From an uncultured Bacteroides sp. (lineage in GTDB: Bacteria; Bacteroidota; Bacteroidia; Bacteroidales; Bacteroidaceae): a DNA stretch of 13,721 nucleotides. The notes beneath the pieces are model-generated. The model worked only from the letters and a program-made list of their open reading frames with translations, was not told the origin of the DNA and did no database searches. Positions within the stretch are counted from its first letter, which is position 1, and each line of letters starts with the position of its first letter. The stretch spans positions 1 through 13,721 of the forward strand of contig USQO01000055.1 of the NCBI GenBank assembly GCA_900556845.1, written 5' to 3'. Below are positions 1 through 4,880 of the stretch, piece by piece. The translations under genes and the position numbers were made by a program.

Positions 1-48
1 CGAGATAGGCTCCGGTCTCGTGGGCTCGGAGATGTGTATAAGAGACAG
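1..48. other. Nextera (Tn5) i7-side library adapter, artefact
   Basis: The sequence is CGAGAT, an 8-base tag (AGGCTCCG), GTCTCGTGGGCTCGG, then the 19-base Tn5 mosaic end at 30-48. This order matches the Illumina Nextera i7 adapter read into the insert. It is not genomic and must not be annotated as a transposon end. Genomic DNA starts at about 49. Confidence 0.98.
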
Positions 49-116
49 AACTAAATGTGTTTTATTTATAGTTTCTCAACAGTTTATCATTTTCGACACT
101 TACGAAAGAAAGTGGT

Positions 117-134
117 GGCGGCATTTTTGCCGCC
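117..134. other. GC-rich hairpin downstream of the small-gene operon
   Basis: GGCGGCA (117-123), loop TTTT, TGCCGCC (128-134) form a perfect 7-bp stem seven bases past the stop of the leftmost gene. On the minus strand, the transcription direction of the operon, no T-run follows; on the plus strand only TTT follows. It may be a weak terminator or a 3'-end stabiliser. Bases 49-116 show nothing recognisable. Confidence 0.45.
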
Positions 135-140
135 TTTGTA

Positions 141-368
141 TCAACTGATTTTAGGGCTCTTTATTGGTACATTTTTCTCTAACCACACCTTTCCTTGTTC
201 AAAGTTGTATTCTCCTGTTATGACCGCCGTATGGTCGTTTATGGCTACAAACCTGACACTTCCATAGCTGTTTACCCAACCTTGCAGAGAAGAAGCGCCC
301 CACGTGAAAATATCTTCAAAAACGCTGCGGTCTATCTGGTTGATAGGCTCACCGAAAACTACTGTCAT
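141..368 (-). CDS. Small hypothetical protein of the mobile element, 75 aa
   Basis: I do not recognise the family. The frame is open further upstream, to an ATG at 449, but I chose the ATG at 368 because it overlaps the stop of the preceding gene as ATGA (365-368), the usual sign of translational coupling. That start gives a protein beginning MTVVFGEPINQIDRSVF. It is soluble-looking, mixed alpha/beta in character, with aromatic residues and no signal peptide or membrane segment. It is the last gene visible in the leftward block ardA - membrane protein - DUF3873 - 85 aa - 75 aa. It could be an accessory gene of a conjugative or mobilizable element; no function can be assigned from sequence alone. 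Confidence 0.6.
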   Translation of the reverse strand: MTVVFGEPINQIDRSVFEDIFTWGASSLQGWVNSYGSVRFVAINDHTAVITGEYNFEQGKVWLEKNVPIKSPKIS

Positions 369-622
369 CGTCTGAAAGTCCGTTCGTCTGTCAACAGTCG
401 GAAATGGTGTAGCGTACCGAACTCGTCCGTCTTGCGTCCCCATGCCCAATCTTCCGTGTACAAATCATCGCCCCACTGCTGCGGCTCATCGAAACGCACT
501 TTCACGTTTACCGAATACTTGTTTTCCTCGATGTCCTCGATAACGCCCGTTACCATCATACCCGTAAAAATACACTCGCAACGCCTGCCGATTAGGTTCT
601 TGTTTACTTCTGTCGTTTTCAT
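365..622 (-). CDS. Small conserved mobile-element protein, 85 aa
   Basis: The protein begins MKTTEVNKNLIGRRCECIF and contains GVIEDIEENKYSVNVKVRFD, a compact beta-rich pattern with a cysteine pair (C15, C17), and DEFGTLHHFRLL near the end. From memory, near-identical short proteins recur in Bacteroidales conjugative elements beside ardA and DUF3873 genes; I cannot name a family. The start is the first ATG after the DUF3873 stop (11-nt gap), and no signal peptide or membrane segment is seen. Its stop overlaps the next start (ATGA at 365-368), so the two are probably co-translated. Function unknown. Confidence 0.75.
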   Translation of the reverse strand: MKTTEVNKNLIGRRCECIFTGMMVTGVIEDIEENKYSVNVKVRFDEPQQWGDDLYTEDWAWGRKTDEFGTLHHFRLLTDERTFRR

Positions 623-633
623 ATCCTTAAATT

Positions 634-855
634 TTATCTGTTATTACCCTGTTCTTTCTTCTCTATCCACTTATCCCGCCTACGGCGGCACTCTGCCAGC
701 GTTTTAGCCACTGTGGAAAACAGTTCCCCGTCCGTGTGGCGGTAGTCATACTGGTAAAATATCTGTCCCTTGAAAGCCCCCAAGCGGCATTTCACGAACT
801 TTTCTTCTCCCAGTGTTTGGGTAATGCTTACCCCGTTTCTGTTCAATGATTGCAT
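634..855 (-). CDS. DUF3873 family protein, 73 aa
   Basis: The N-terminal NGVSITQTLGEEKF and the block YQYDYRHTDGELFSTVAKTLAECRRRRDKW (about residues 35-63) fit the DUF3873 family of short proteins found in Bacteroidales conjugative transposons. Length is normal for the family. The C-terminus is strongly basic and charged, but no DNA-binding fold is obvious. It sits 19 nt after the membrane-protein gene and 11 nt before the 85-aa gene, all leftward, so one transcript is likely. The role is not established; the recurring link with ardA and transfer genes suggests an accessory function in transfer or establishment (inference). The family call is from memory of motifs. Confidence 0.8.
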   Translation of the reverse strand: MQSLNRNGVSITQTLGEEKFVKCRLGAFKGQIFYQYDYRHTDGELFSTVAKTLAECRRRRDKWIEKKEQGNNR

Positions 856-874
856 GATTTTTTGTTTTTAGTTG

Positions 875-1087
875 TTATATACTCAACAGGGAAAGCAACA
901 GCAGGAAAATCAGAGCCACGCACAACGCATAAAACGCCGACAGGCAGACCCGGAGCAGGAAACAGGCGGCACGAAATACAAGATATGCCGTTACCGCCGT
1001 GATTGCTCCGGCTGTGCAGGCGAGCCGCCACACAAGGCAGAGCAATAACACCCGCAGGATAATTTTATAAATGCTTTTCCGTTTCAT
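875..1087 (-). CDS. Small hydrophobic membrane protein of the element, 70 aa
   Basis: This 70-residue protein starts MKRKSIYKIILRVLLLC and is almost wholly hydrophobic after a basic N-terminus. Two membrane segments are likely, roughly residues 8-42 (possibly one long or two short helices) and 44-69, with an arginine between them near residue 46. It contains four cysteines (17, 24, 37, 43; also 56). There is no lipobox. It lies between ardA and the DUF3873 gene in the same leftward direction. Similar small membrane proteins occur in this position in Bacteroidales elements, as far as I recall, but I know no function. Entry exclusion or a toxin-like role would be guesses. Confidence 0.65.
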   Translation of the reverse strand: MKRKSIYKIILRVLLLCLVWRLACTAGAITAVTAYLVFRAACFLLRVCLSAFYALCVALIFLLLLSLLSI

Positions 1088-1103
1088 CGCTTCTCTGTTT
1101 ATG

Positions 1104-1128
1104 CGGGCGGGGCTTTTAACCCCGCCCG
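1104..1128 (-). other. Intercistronic GC hairpin after ardA
   Basis: CGGGCGGGG (1104-1112) and CCCCGCCCG (1120-1128) form a perfect 9-bp stem with a 7-base loop, ten bases beyond the ardA stop and before the membrane-protein gene. No T-run follows on the minus strand, so complete termination is unlikely. It may protect the upstream ardA transcript or partly attenuate the downstream genes. Confidence 0.6.
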
Positions 1129-1137
1129 AATGGTCGT

Positions 1138-1671
1138 TTAAGCCGCCCGGAATACAAACCCGTCATCAAACCAGTAGTCGCACATGAACAAATCACGGGC
1201 AAACTGTTTGTAGTCGAAATAGGTTTTTGCGAACTCCGGCAAGTCGTAACATTCTTCCACAATTTGGTAGGCGAAATCTTCTTCATCGTCATATTGTCCC
1301 TGATATTCGTCCTGAAAGTCCCGTACAAGGTCGTCCGCATCTTCCTCGCCCAAATTATGGCTTTTGTAGTTGCACCACACGAAAAAGGCTTCCTGTTCAG
1401 TGTCGCCCAACTTTTCTACCGCATCCCGCAAGGTGAAGAAGTTTTCGGAAATCCAGCTTTCGCCGATTAGGTTTTCCGGTACGTTCTCCCAGTCCTGAAA
1501 CATATACTCCGCATCTTCCTCGTCCTTGTGAAGCTCCCGACAGGCTTCGTAAAAATCTTCCTTGTCCGAATAGTCCGACAGGTCAAGCCATGCCCCGAAC
1601 AATGAACCGTTGTTGTACTTGCCATAAGTGCCTACATAAACTCTTGCTTCCGATAATGTTGCCGCTTCCAT
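1138..1671 (-). CDS. ardA: Antirestriction protein ArdA
   Basis: ArdA proteins mimic the shape and charge of bent DNA and block type I restriction-modification enzymes, protecting incoming element DNA in a new host. The 177-aa length is normal. The N-terminal block ARVYVGTYGKYNNGSLFGAWLDL (about residues 9-31), the middle segment EYMFQDWENVPENLI and the C-terminal block FDYKQFARDLFMCDYWFDDGFVFRAA are the family signature, and the protein is visibly rich in Asp and Glu along its length. The start at 1671 leaves 13 residues or fewer before the conserved block and no other ATG is better placed. It heads the leftward accessory block. I see no CAAAnnTA (minus-strand -7) within 250 bp upstream, so the promoter is unidentified. 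Confidence 0.93.
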   Translation of the reverse strand: MEAATLSEARVYVGTYGKYNNGSLFGAWLDLSDYSDKEDFYEACRELHKDEEDAEYMFQDWENVPENLIGESWISENFFTLRDAVEKLGDTEQEAFFVWCNYKSHNLGEEDADDLVRDFQDEYQGQYDDEEDFAYQIVEECYDLPEFAKTYFDYKQFARDLFMCDYWFDDGFVFRAA

Positions 1672-1947
1672 ATCCTGTAATTTTTAAGTTTTTAATTTTA
1701 TGCGGATTTGAGAGGTGAGGGAGTTGAAGTTTCACTGAACTTTTTTCCTGTTTCCCGTAAATCCGACTTTTTTTTTATGCGTCTTCCGGTCGGTTCGGTC
1801 GTTTTCGTTTCACATAGGCTTAAAAGGGCAGTGTTTAGAGTTTGCAGGGTTTTGTGGAAAAAATACCTCGCAACGAATGTCGCAGGGAAGATTTTTTCGC
1901 CAAACCTGAAAAGGCTTGACCTTGCAAACCCGTGAAGAACACGTAAC
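1672..1947. other. Gene-free stretch upstream of ardA
   Basis: This is the leader side of the ardA block. A 75-codon frame on the plus strand (1708-1935) exists but has no recognisable domain, a basic composition unlike its neighbours, and no promoter or ribosome site in front. The sequence includes long T-runs near 1741 and 1769 and the word TCGCA twice, 12 bases apart (1868-1885 area). I see no tRNA, no insertion-sequence end and no clear promoter for ardA. Confidence 0.5.
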
Positions 1948-1955
1948 TACCTTTG
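1948..1955 (+). promoter_or_regulatory. Perfect -7 promoter box before the hairpin cluster
   Basis: TACCTTTG matches the Bacteroides -7 consensus TAnnTTTG exactly. A possible -33 element is TTGC at 1922-1925, but its spacing is longer than usual. Transcription would begin near 1962, just before the first hairpin of the structured region. No protein gene follows on this strand before the integrase, which is antisense. Confidence 0.5.
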
Positions 1956-1961
1956 CCTATT

Positions 1962-2246
1962 GAAATGATAAAAACGACCTCCCGGCTGGAGGACTGCTTA
2001 ATGAGGAAGATTTACAGGTTGGGAAACAGGGGAAAAGTTCTTGTTCCCCATTCAGTCCATCAGGGAATTGCCTATGCGGGTGGGAAAAACAAGTGTGTCG
2101 GGAGTTCACCTTCCGATACTCTTGTGCGGGTTTCCAAAGGCTCTTTTCACGAAAGACAGTCTGCGATGCCATGCACCGCTGGCGTTTCGGGGAATGTGCC
2201 TTTGGAAAAGGATATAAAAAATGCGGGTAGTCCACCGACTGCCCGC
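1962..2246 (+). ncRNA. Candidate structured RNA of the mobile element
   Basis: Five inverted repeats follow one another: CCTCC/GGAGG (1978-1992, loop CGGCT); GGGGAA/TTCCCC (2029-2049); TCGGGAG/CTTCCGA (2098-2116, one G-T pair); TTTCCAAAGGC at 2131-2141 with its perfect 11-base complement at 2198-2208, enclosing nested CGAAA/TTTCG and GCCA/TGGC arms; and GCGGGTAGTC/GACTGCCCGC (2223-2246, one T-G pair). A perfect -7 box precedes the cluster. The open frame here (to 2276) has no recognisable domain. The last hairpin also works as the integrase terminator on the minus strand, so the plus-strand 3' end is unclear. Alternatives are an origin of transfer, a replication or integration control region, or an antisense RNA to the integrase mRNA end. 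I do not recognise an Rfam family. Confidence 0.35.
2215..2246 (-). terminator. Rho-independent terminator of the integrase gene
   Basis: Reading the minus strand, a 10-bp stem (GCGGGCAGTC with GACTACCCGC, one G-T pair, 4-base loop) is followed by ATTTTTT (2216-2222 on the plus strand as AAAAAAT). It lies about 110 bases after the integrase stop and insulates the ardA side from integrase transcription. Confidence 0.75.
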
Positions 2247-2357
2247 AAGATAAAAATATACTTTATTGGTATATAGTACGTTAAGTAATATTCCGTTACC
2301 AAAACCATTACCTGTCTGTTTCTTGAACAGTCATGGATAACGAAAAGTTGTCAAGGG

Positions 2358-3593
2358 TTACAAAGCCGCTTCTTTATAAATTTTTTCGATGCCGACAAAC
2401 TTCTTGTCAAGTCCCTGCATATCACTGCTAATCTTGTTGTTGGTGATGCGGGCGTAAATTTGTGTCGTTTCAATGTTAGTGTGTCCCAGCATCTTACTGA
2501 CGGTTTCAATGGGCACACCCTTTGCCAGCGTGGTGGTCGTGGCGAACGTGTGCCGGGCAAGATGGAATGTGAGGTTCTTTTTAATCCCGCACACATCGGC
2601 AATCTCTTTCAGGTAGGCATTCAGCTTTTGGTTGCTGATTACAGGCAATATCTTTCCGTCCGGCAGTTTGTCTTTGTATTTCTTCAATATCATCTTGGGA
2701 ATATCCAGCAGGGGAACATTCACGTCCGTGTTGGTCTTTTGCCGCTTCGTCATTATCCACAGATTGCCGTCAAATGACTTTCGGATATTCTCTTGGCGCA
2801 AGTTGGCGACATCACTGTAAGCCAGACCGCAGAAACAGGAAAAGATGAACAAGTCCCGGACGTGTTCCAAACGCTCGGAAGCCATTTTCTTTTTGAGGAT
2901 GATTTTTATCTCGTCTTCCGTCAAATAACCCCTGTCCACTTTTTCCAGCCGGATTTTATAGCTGGCGAACGGGTCTTTGTCCAGTATGCCGTTGTTTCGG
3001 GCTATGATGATGATGCGTTTGAAAAACTGCATGAACTTGGCGGTGGTGTTGTAACCGCACTTGCAGGCTGTACGCAAATACAACTCGAAATCGGTAATGA
3101 ACATCGGGGTTATTTCCCGGATGGAAATATCAGAAAGGTTATATTTGCTCTGTATGAACTCCGCAAGGTGGCGGCGTGTTACCTCATACTTGCGGTAAGT
3201 GGCTATCGTCTTGGATATGCCGACAAGCTGTTTCACGTCCTCGTTGTGCTTTTGGAACAAGGTAAGGATGGTTTCGTGGTTCTCGCTGTGTCCCAAAAAC
3301 TCGTTTTTCACTTTCTCGGCAGTAACATAATTATCACGCCGCTGCATTTCGTGGTAGATAGTGTTCAGCGATGCGTTTATATCGCTTAACATACGGTTGA
3401 TACGTCCGGCTTCCACCGTGCGTCCGATAGCCTTGCCAGCCTTACCGTCCCACATTTCAGGCAGCACATCCAATTTGGTATTAAAACGGCTTGCCACACC
3501 GTCCACTGTGATACGGGCGAAAAGGGGGTACGCACCGCTCGCTTTCTGTTTGTCTTTCTTTGCGTAAAAGCAAATGTTGAATGTCGATTTCAT
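2358..3593 (-). CDS. int: IntDOT-like tyrosine recombinase (integrase)
   Basis: This 411-aa enzyme cuts and joins the element's attachment sites through a 3'-phosphotyrosine. It has an N-terminal arm-binding domain (residues 1-90), a SAM-like core-binding domain (about 105-205) and a C-terminal catalytic domain (222-400). Catalytic residues visible are K286 (TKRQKT), H344 and R347 (HLARH), H371 (LGHTN) and the nucleophile Y380 (TQIYARI). The usual first arginine (Arg I, as in GLR) is A258 in CGLAYSD. IntDOT of CTnDOT has, as I recall, the same length and also lacks Arg I. The gene points away from the tRNA-Ser end and starts 272 bp from the putative attachment core, the usual place for an element integrase. 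A -7 box at 3612-3619 and a terminator at 2215-2246 make it a single-gene transcript. Whether the element is conjugative or only mobilizable cannot be seen. Confidence 0.95.
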   Translation of the reverse strand: MKSTFNICFYAKKDKQKASGAYPLFARITVDGVASRFNTKLDVLPEMWDGKAGKAIGRTVEAGRINRMLSDINASLNTIYHEMQRRDNYVTAEKVKNEFLGHSENHETILTLFQKHNEDVKQLVGISKTIATYRKYEVTRRHLAEFIQSKYNLSDISIREITPMFITDFELYLRTACKCGYNTTAKFMQFFKRIIIIARNNGILDKDPFASYKIRLEKVDRGYLTEDEIKIILKKKMASERLEHVRDLFIFSCFCGLAYSDVANLRQENIRKSFDGNLWIMTKRQKTNTDVNVPLLDIPKMILKKYKDKLPDGKILPVISNQKLNAYLKEIADVCGIKKNLTFHLARHTFATTTTLAKGVPIETVSKMLGHTNIETTQIYARITNNKISSDMQGLDKKFVGIEKIYKEAAL

Positions 3594-3611
3594 ATACTCA
3601 CTTTTTAGTTA

Positions 3612-3619
3612 CAAAAATA
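3612..3619 (-). promoter_or_regulatory. -7 promoter box of the integrase gene
   Basis: The minus strand reads TATTTTTG, matching TAnnTTTG, about 18 bases before the integrase ATG; the start site would leave a leader of about ten bases. The -33 region is AT-rich without a clear TTTG. Confidence 0.6.
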
Positions 3620-3652
3620 CTGTAATTGTTTAAAAATGAGTTTTATGCAGGC

Positions 3653-3688
3653 TCGCCAAACACCGACAGAAGTTCGCCAATTTCCGAC
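3653..3688. repeat. Direct repeats, possible integrase arm-type sites
   Basis: TCGCCAA-ACA-CCGAC (3653-3667) is repeated as TCGCCAA-TTT-CCGAC (3674-3688), 12 of 15 positions identical, start-to-start distance 21 bp, which is two helical turns. They sit between the integrase promoter and the tRNA junction, where arm-type sites for integrase or its directionality factor would be. Confidence 0.5.
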
Positions 3689-3693
3689 TATCT

Positions 3694-3727
3694 GTACCCC
3701 CTTTTTGATTTTGTTTGTCGGGGGTAC
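3694..3727. repeat. Inverted repeat GTACCCCC / GGGGGTAC
   Basis: A perfect 8-bp inverted repeat (3694-3701 and 3720-3727) encloses 18 T-rich bases. It follows directly after the direct repeats and before the tRNA terminator. It may be a protein-binding site of the recombination region; no T-run follows the hairpin on either strand in a terminator-like arrangement. Confidence 0.45.
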
Positions 3728-3792
3728 GAGTTAGGTTAGAAACATTGTCTTTTAGGGGCGAAAAAATGTACATTAAGGCAGACACAAGGGAA

Positions 3793-3830
3793 TAAAAAAA
3801 GTCCCACAAATCATTGAATTTGTGGGACTT
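3793..3830 (-). terminator. Terminator of the tRNA-Thr/tRNA-Ser operon
   Basis: AAGTCCCACAAAT and ATTTGTGGGACTT form a perfect 13-bp stem with a 6-base loop (3799-3830). On the minus strand the hairpin runs into a T-run (plus strand AATAAAAAAA at 3791-3800). It ends leftward transcription 37 bp past the tRNA-Ser gene. If the attachment core is at 3866-3878, this terminator belongs to the element rather than the original chromosome. Confidence 0.85.
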
Positions 3831-3865
3831 GTCTGTTCGTTGTCCGGTTTTGTCCGTAACGTTCA

Positions 3866-3878
3866 GCGGAGAGACAGG
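3866..3878 (-). other. Putative attachment core (element/chromosome junction)
   Basis: On the minus strand the bases read CCTGTCTCTCCGC and cover the last part of the T stem and the acceptor stem of tRNA-Ser plus one base beyond. From memory this 13-mer is the common core used by the Bacteroides mobilizable element NBU2 at tRNA-Ser genes. An integrase gene 272 bp away on the non-tRNA side and the compositional change agree with a junction here. The second copy of the core would be at the far element end, outside the window. Confidence 0.6.
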
Positions 3879-3951
3879 GATTCGAACCCCGGGTACCTCG
3901 CGGTACAACGGTTTTCAAGACCGCCGCAATCGACCACTCTGCCACCTCTCC
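3867..3951 (-). tRNA. tRNA-Ser(TGA)
   Basis: Read on the minus strand this is an 85-base class II tRNA: acceptor GGAGAGG with TCTCTCC (one G-T pair) and discriminator G, anticodon loop CTTGAAA (anticodon TGA at 3915-3917), a long variable arm with a 5-bp stem (GTACC/GGTAC), and T loop TTCGAAT. CCA is not encoded. The gene is intact despite the element next to it, because the element end restores the 3' part. It follows tRNA-Thr by 28 bases and shares its promoter and terminator. Confidence 0.96.
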
Positions 3952-3979
3952 TTACACTTAAGAAGTGCTATTTTTATTG

Positions 3980-4053
3980 AGCCTCTTGTCGGATTCGAAC
4001 CAACGACCCCGAGATTACAAATCACGTGCTCTGGCCAACTGAGCTAAAGAGGC
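3980..4053 (-). tRNA. tRNA-Thr(TGT)
   Basis: Read on the minus strand this 74-base tRNA has a perfect 7-bp acceptor stem (GCCTCTT/AAGAGGC), D stem GCTC/GAGC, anticodon loop TTTGTAA (TGT) and T arm GTTGG-TTCGAAT-CCGAC. The anticodon stem CGTGA/TCTCG has a T-T mismatch at its middle pair (29-41). CCA is not encoded. It is the first gene of the leftward two-tRNA operon. A perfect 12-bp palindrome GGTAAGCTTACC (4059-4070) lies just before its 5' end. Confidence 0.96.
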
Positions 4054-4197
4054 GGGTGGGTAAGCTTACCATATCGCGCCGCTACAACCTTCTACCTTTG
4101 CTGCGATCAAGCCCTGGAGGATTCAAAGGGAGCTGGCCGTATGGGACTTACCCGTGTTTTGCGTTTCACAACTTGCGTTGTTTCTCGTTTGCGGTTG

Positions 4198-4228
4198 CAA
4201 AGGTAGATATATTTTTTGAATCTGCAAT
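4198..4228 (-). promoter_or_regulatory. Promoter of the tRNA-Thr/tRNA-Ser operon
   Basis: The minus strand reads TACCTTTG (4198-4205), an exact -7 box, with ATTGC 18 bases upstream (4224-4228) as a -33-like element. The leader to tRNA-Thr would be about 140 bases and includes the palindrome at 4059-4070. A second TACCTTTG lies on the plus strand at 4093-4100 without a -33 match; it may be chance. Confidence 0.55.
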
Positions 4229-4308
4229 AGCTATCGTAGTTTTTTTTCAAAAAAATGAAAACAATCGATTTTATTCTCGGTTTATACCTATTAGATAAAC
4301 GAAAAAAC

Positions 4309-4318
4309 GTAATTTTGC
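4309..4318 (+). promoter_or_regulatory. Promoter -7 box of the DUF4199-apbE operon
   Basis: TAATTTTG (4310-4317) matches TAnnTTTG and lies 27 bases before the ATG at 4345, so transcription should start at about 4323. This decides the start codon: the frame is open from an ATG at 4255, which would lie upstream of the promoter. The -33 region is not clear. GTAATTTTGC also fits the CTnDOT target consensus GTAnnTTTGC as I recall it. Confidence 0.65.
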
Positions 4319-4344
4319 AGGAAAGAAACAAGATTATTAATAGA

Positions 4345-4875
4345 ATGGCTGACAAAAAACCAACTTTACAGGAATGTGCTATGAAGTATGGCACTATAAT
4401 GGGACTCTTTTGGATTGGAAAATTTATTCTTTTCCCTATTGGATTTAAAATTCCGTTTATTCAACTGATTTTTTTCTTCCTCACCCTTTTTACTCCAATT
4501 TTAGGTTACATCTTTGCAAAAAAATATCGTGAAAATGAATGCGAGAACAGCATTTCTTTTTTCCAAGGTTTTTCTTTCACCATATTCATGTATTTATTTG
4601 CAGCCTTACTGGTAGCAGTCGCACATTATATCTATTTCCAATTTATAGATAATGGATTTATAATAGAAACCTACAATGCCATGCTGAATGGATTAAAAGA
4701 GGCATCTGCCGGACAGGCGGTTCTTCCTATCGAGCAAGTCGAGGAAGCAATGAATATCATTTCTGGATTAAGTGCTCTACAACTTACCATGCAAATTATT
4801 TACCAAAATATATTTTGGGGATTTTTACTGGCCTTCCCTACGGCCCTATTAATTATGAAACGTAATAAACAATAA
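4345..4875 (+). CDS. DUF4199 family membrane protein
   Basis: This 176-aa inner-membrane protein has four likely transmembrane helices (about 15-33, 38-58, 75-97, 147-171) and the motif GYIFAKKYRENECENSISFFQGFSF after the second helix, which fits the Bacteroidota family DUF4199. The loop between helices 3 and 4 (about 100-145) is long and polar. Its function is not known. The start at 4345 (MADKKPTLQE) is preferred over the in-frame ATG at 4255 because a -7 promoter lies between them. It is the first gene of a tight operon and sits 5 bases before a polyprenyl-phosphate-sugar type glycosyltransferase. This pairing appears conserved in Bacteroidales as I recall, so a role in handling lipid-linked sugars is possible (inference). 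Confidence 0.85.
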   Translation: MADKKPTLQECAMKYGTIMGLFWIGKFILFPIGFKIPFIQLIFFFLTLFTPILGYIFAKKYRENECENSISFFQGFSFTIFMYLFAALLVAVAHYIYFQFIDNGFIIETYNAMLNGLKEASAGQAVLPIEQVEEAMNIISGLSALQLTMQIIYQNIFWGFLLAFPTALLIMKRNKQ

Positions 4876-4880
4876 ACAAA

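Noticed and set aside
30..48. Tn5/IS50 mosaic end suggesting a composite transposon
   Set aside because: It is embedded in complete Nextera adapter sequence with index tags, at both contig ends, so it is a library artefact.
369..449. Upstream ATG (449) for the leftmost small gene
   Set aside because: It would overlap the 85-aa gene by 85 bases; the ATGA start at 368 is the normal coupled arrangement.
1708..1935. 75-codon plus-strand frame between ardA and the integrase
   Set aside because: No promoter or ribosome site, no known domain, and no relatives I can recall with certainty. Left as uncertain non-coding DNA.
1953..2276. 107-codon plus-strand frame over the hairpin cluster
   Set aside because: It opens with TTG inside the -7 box, its first ATG is at the predicted start site, and it spans the integrase terminator and other hairpins. 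Composition looks non-coding.
2793..3389. 198-codon plus-strand frame inside the integrase region
   Set aside because: It is antisense to a clear integrase with all its domains and has no recognisable features.
3814..4047. Frame reading GETGIRTPGTSRYNG and similar
   Set aside because: It is translated tRNA sequence, a common false gene over tRNA-Ser and tRNA-Thr.
4255..4344. Upstream start for the DUF4199 gene
   Set aside because: The promoter -7 box at 4310-4317 lies inside this extension, and the extra 30 residues match nothing in the family.
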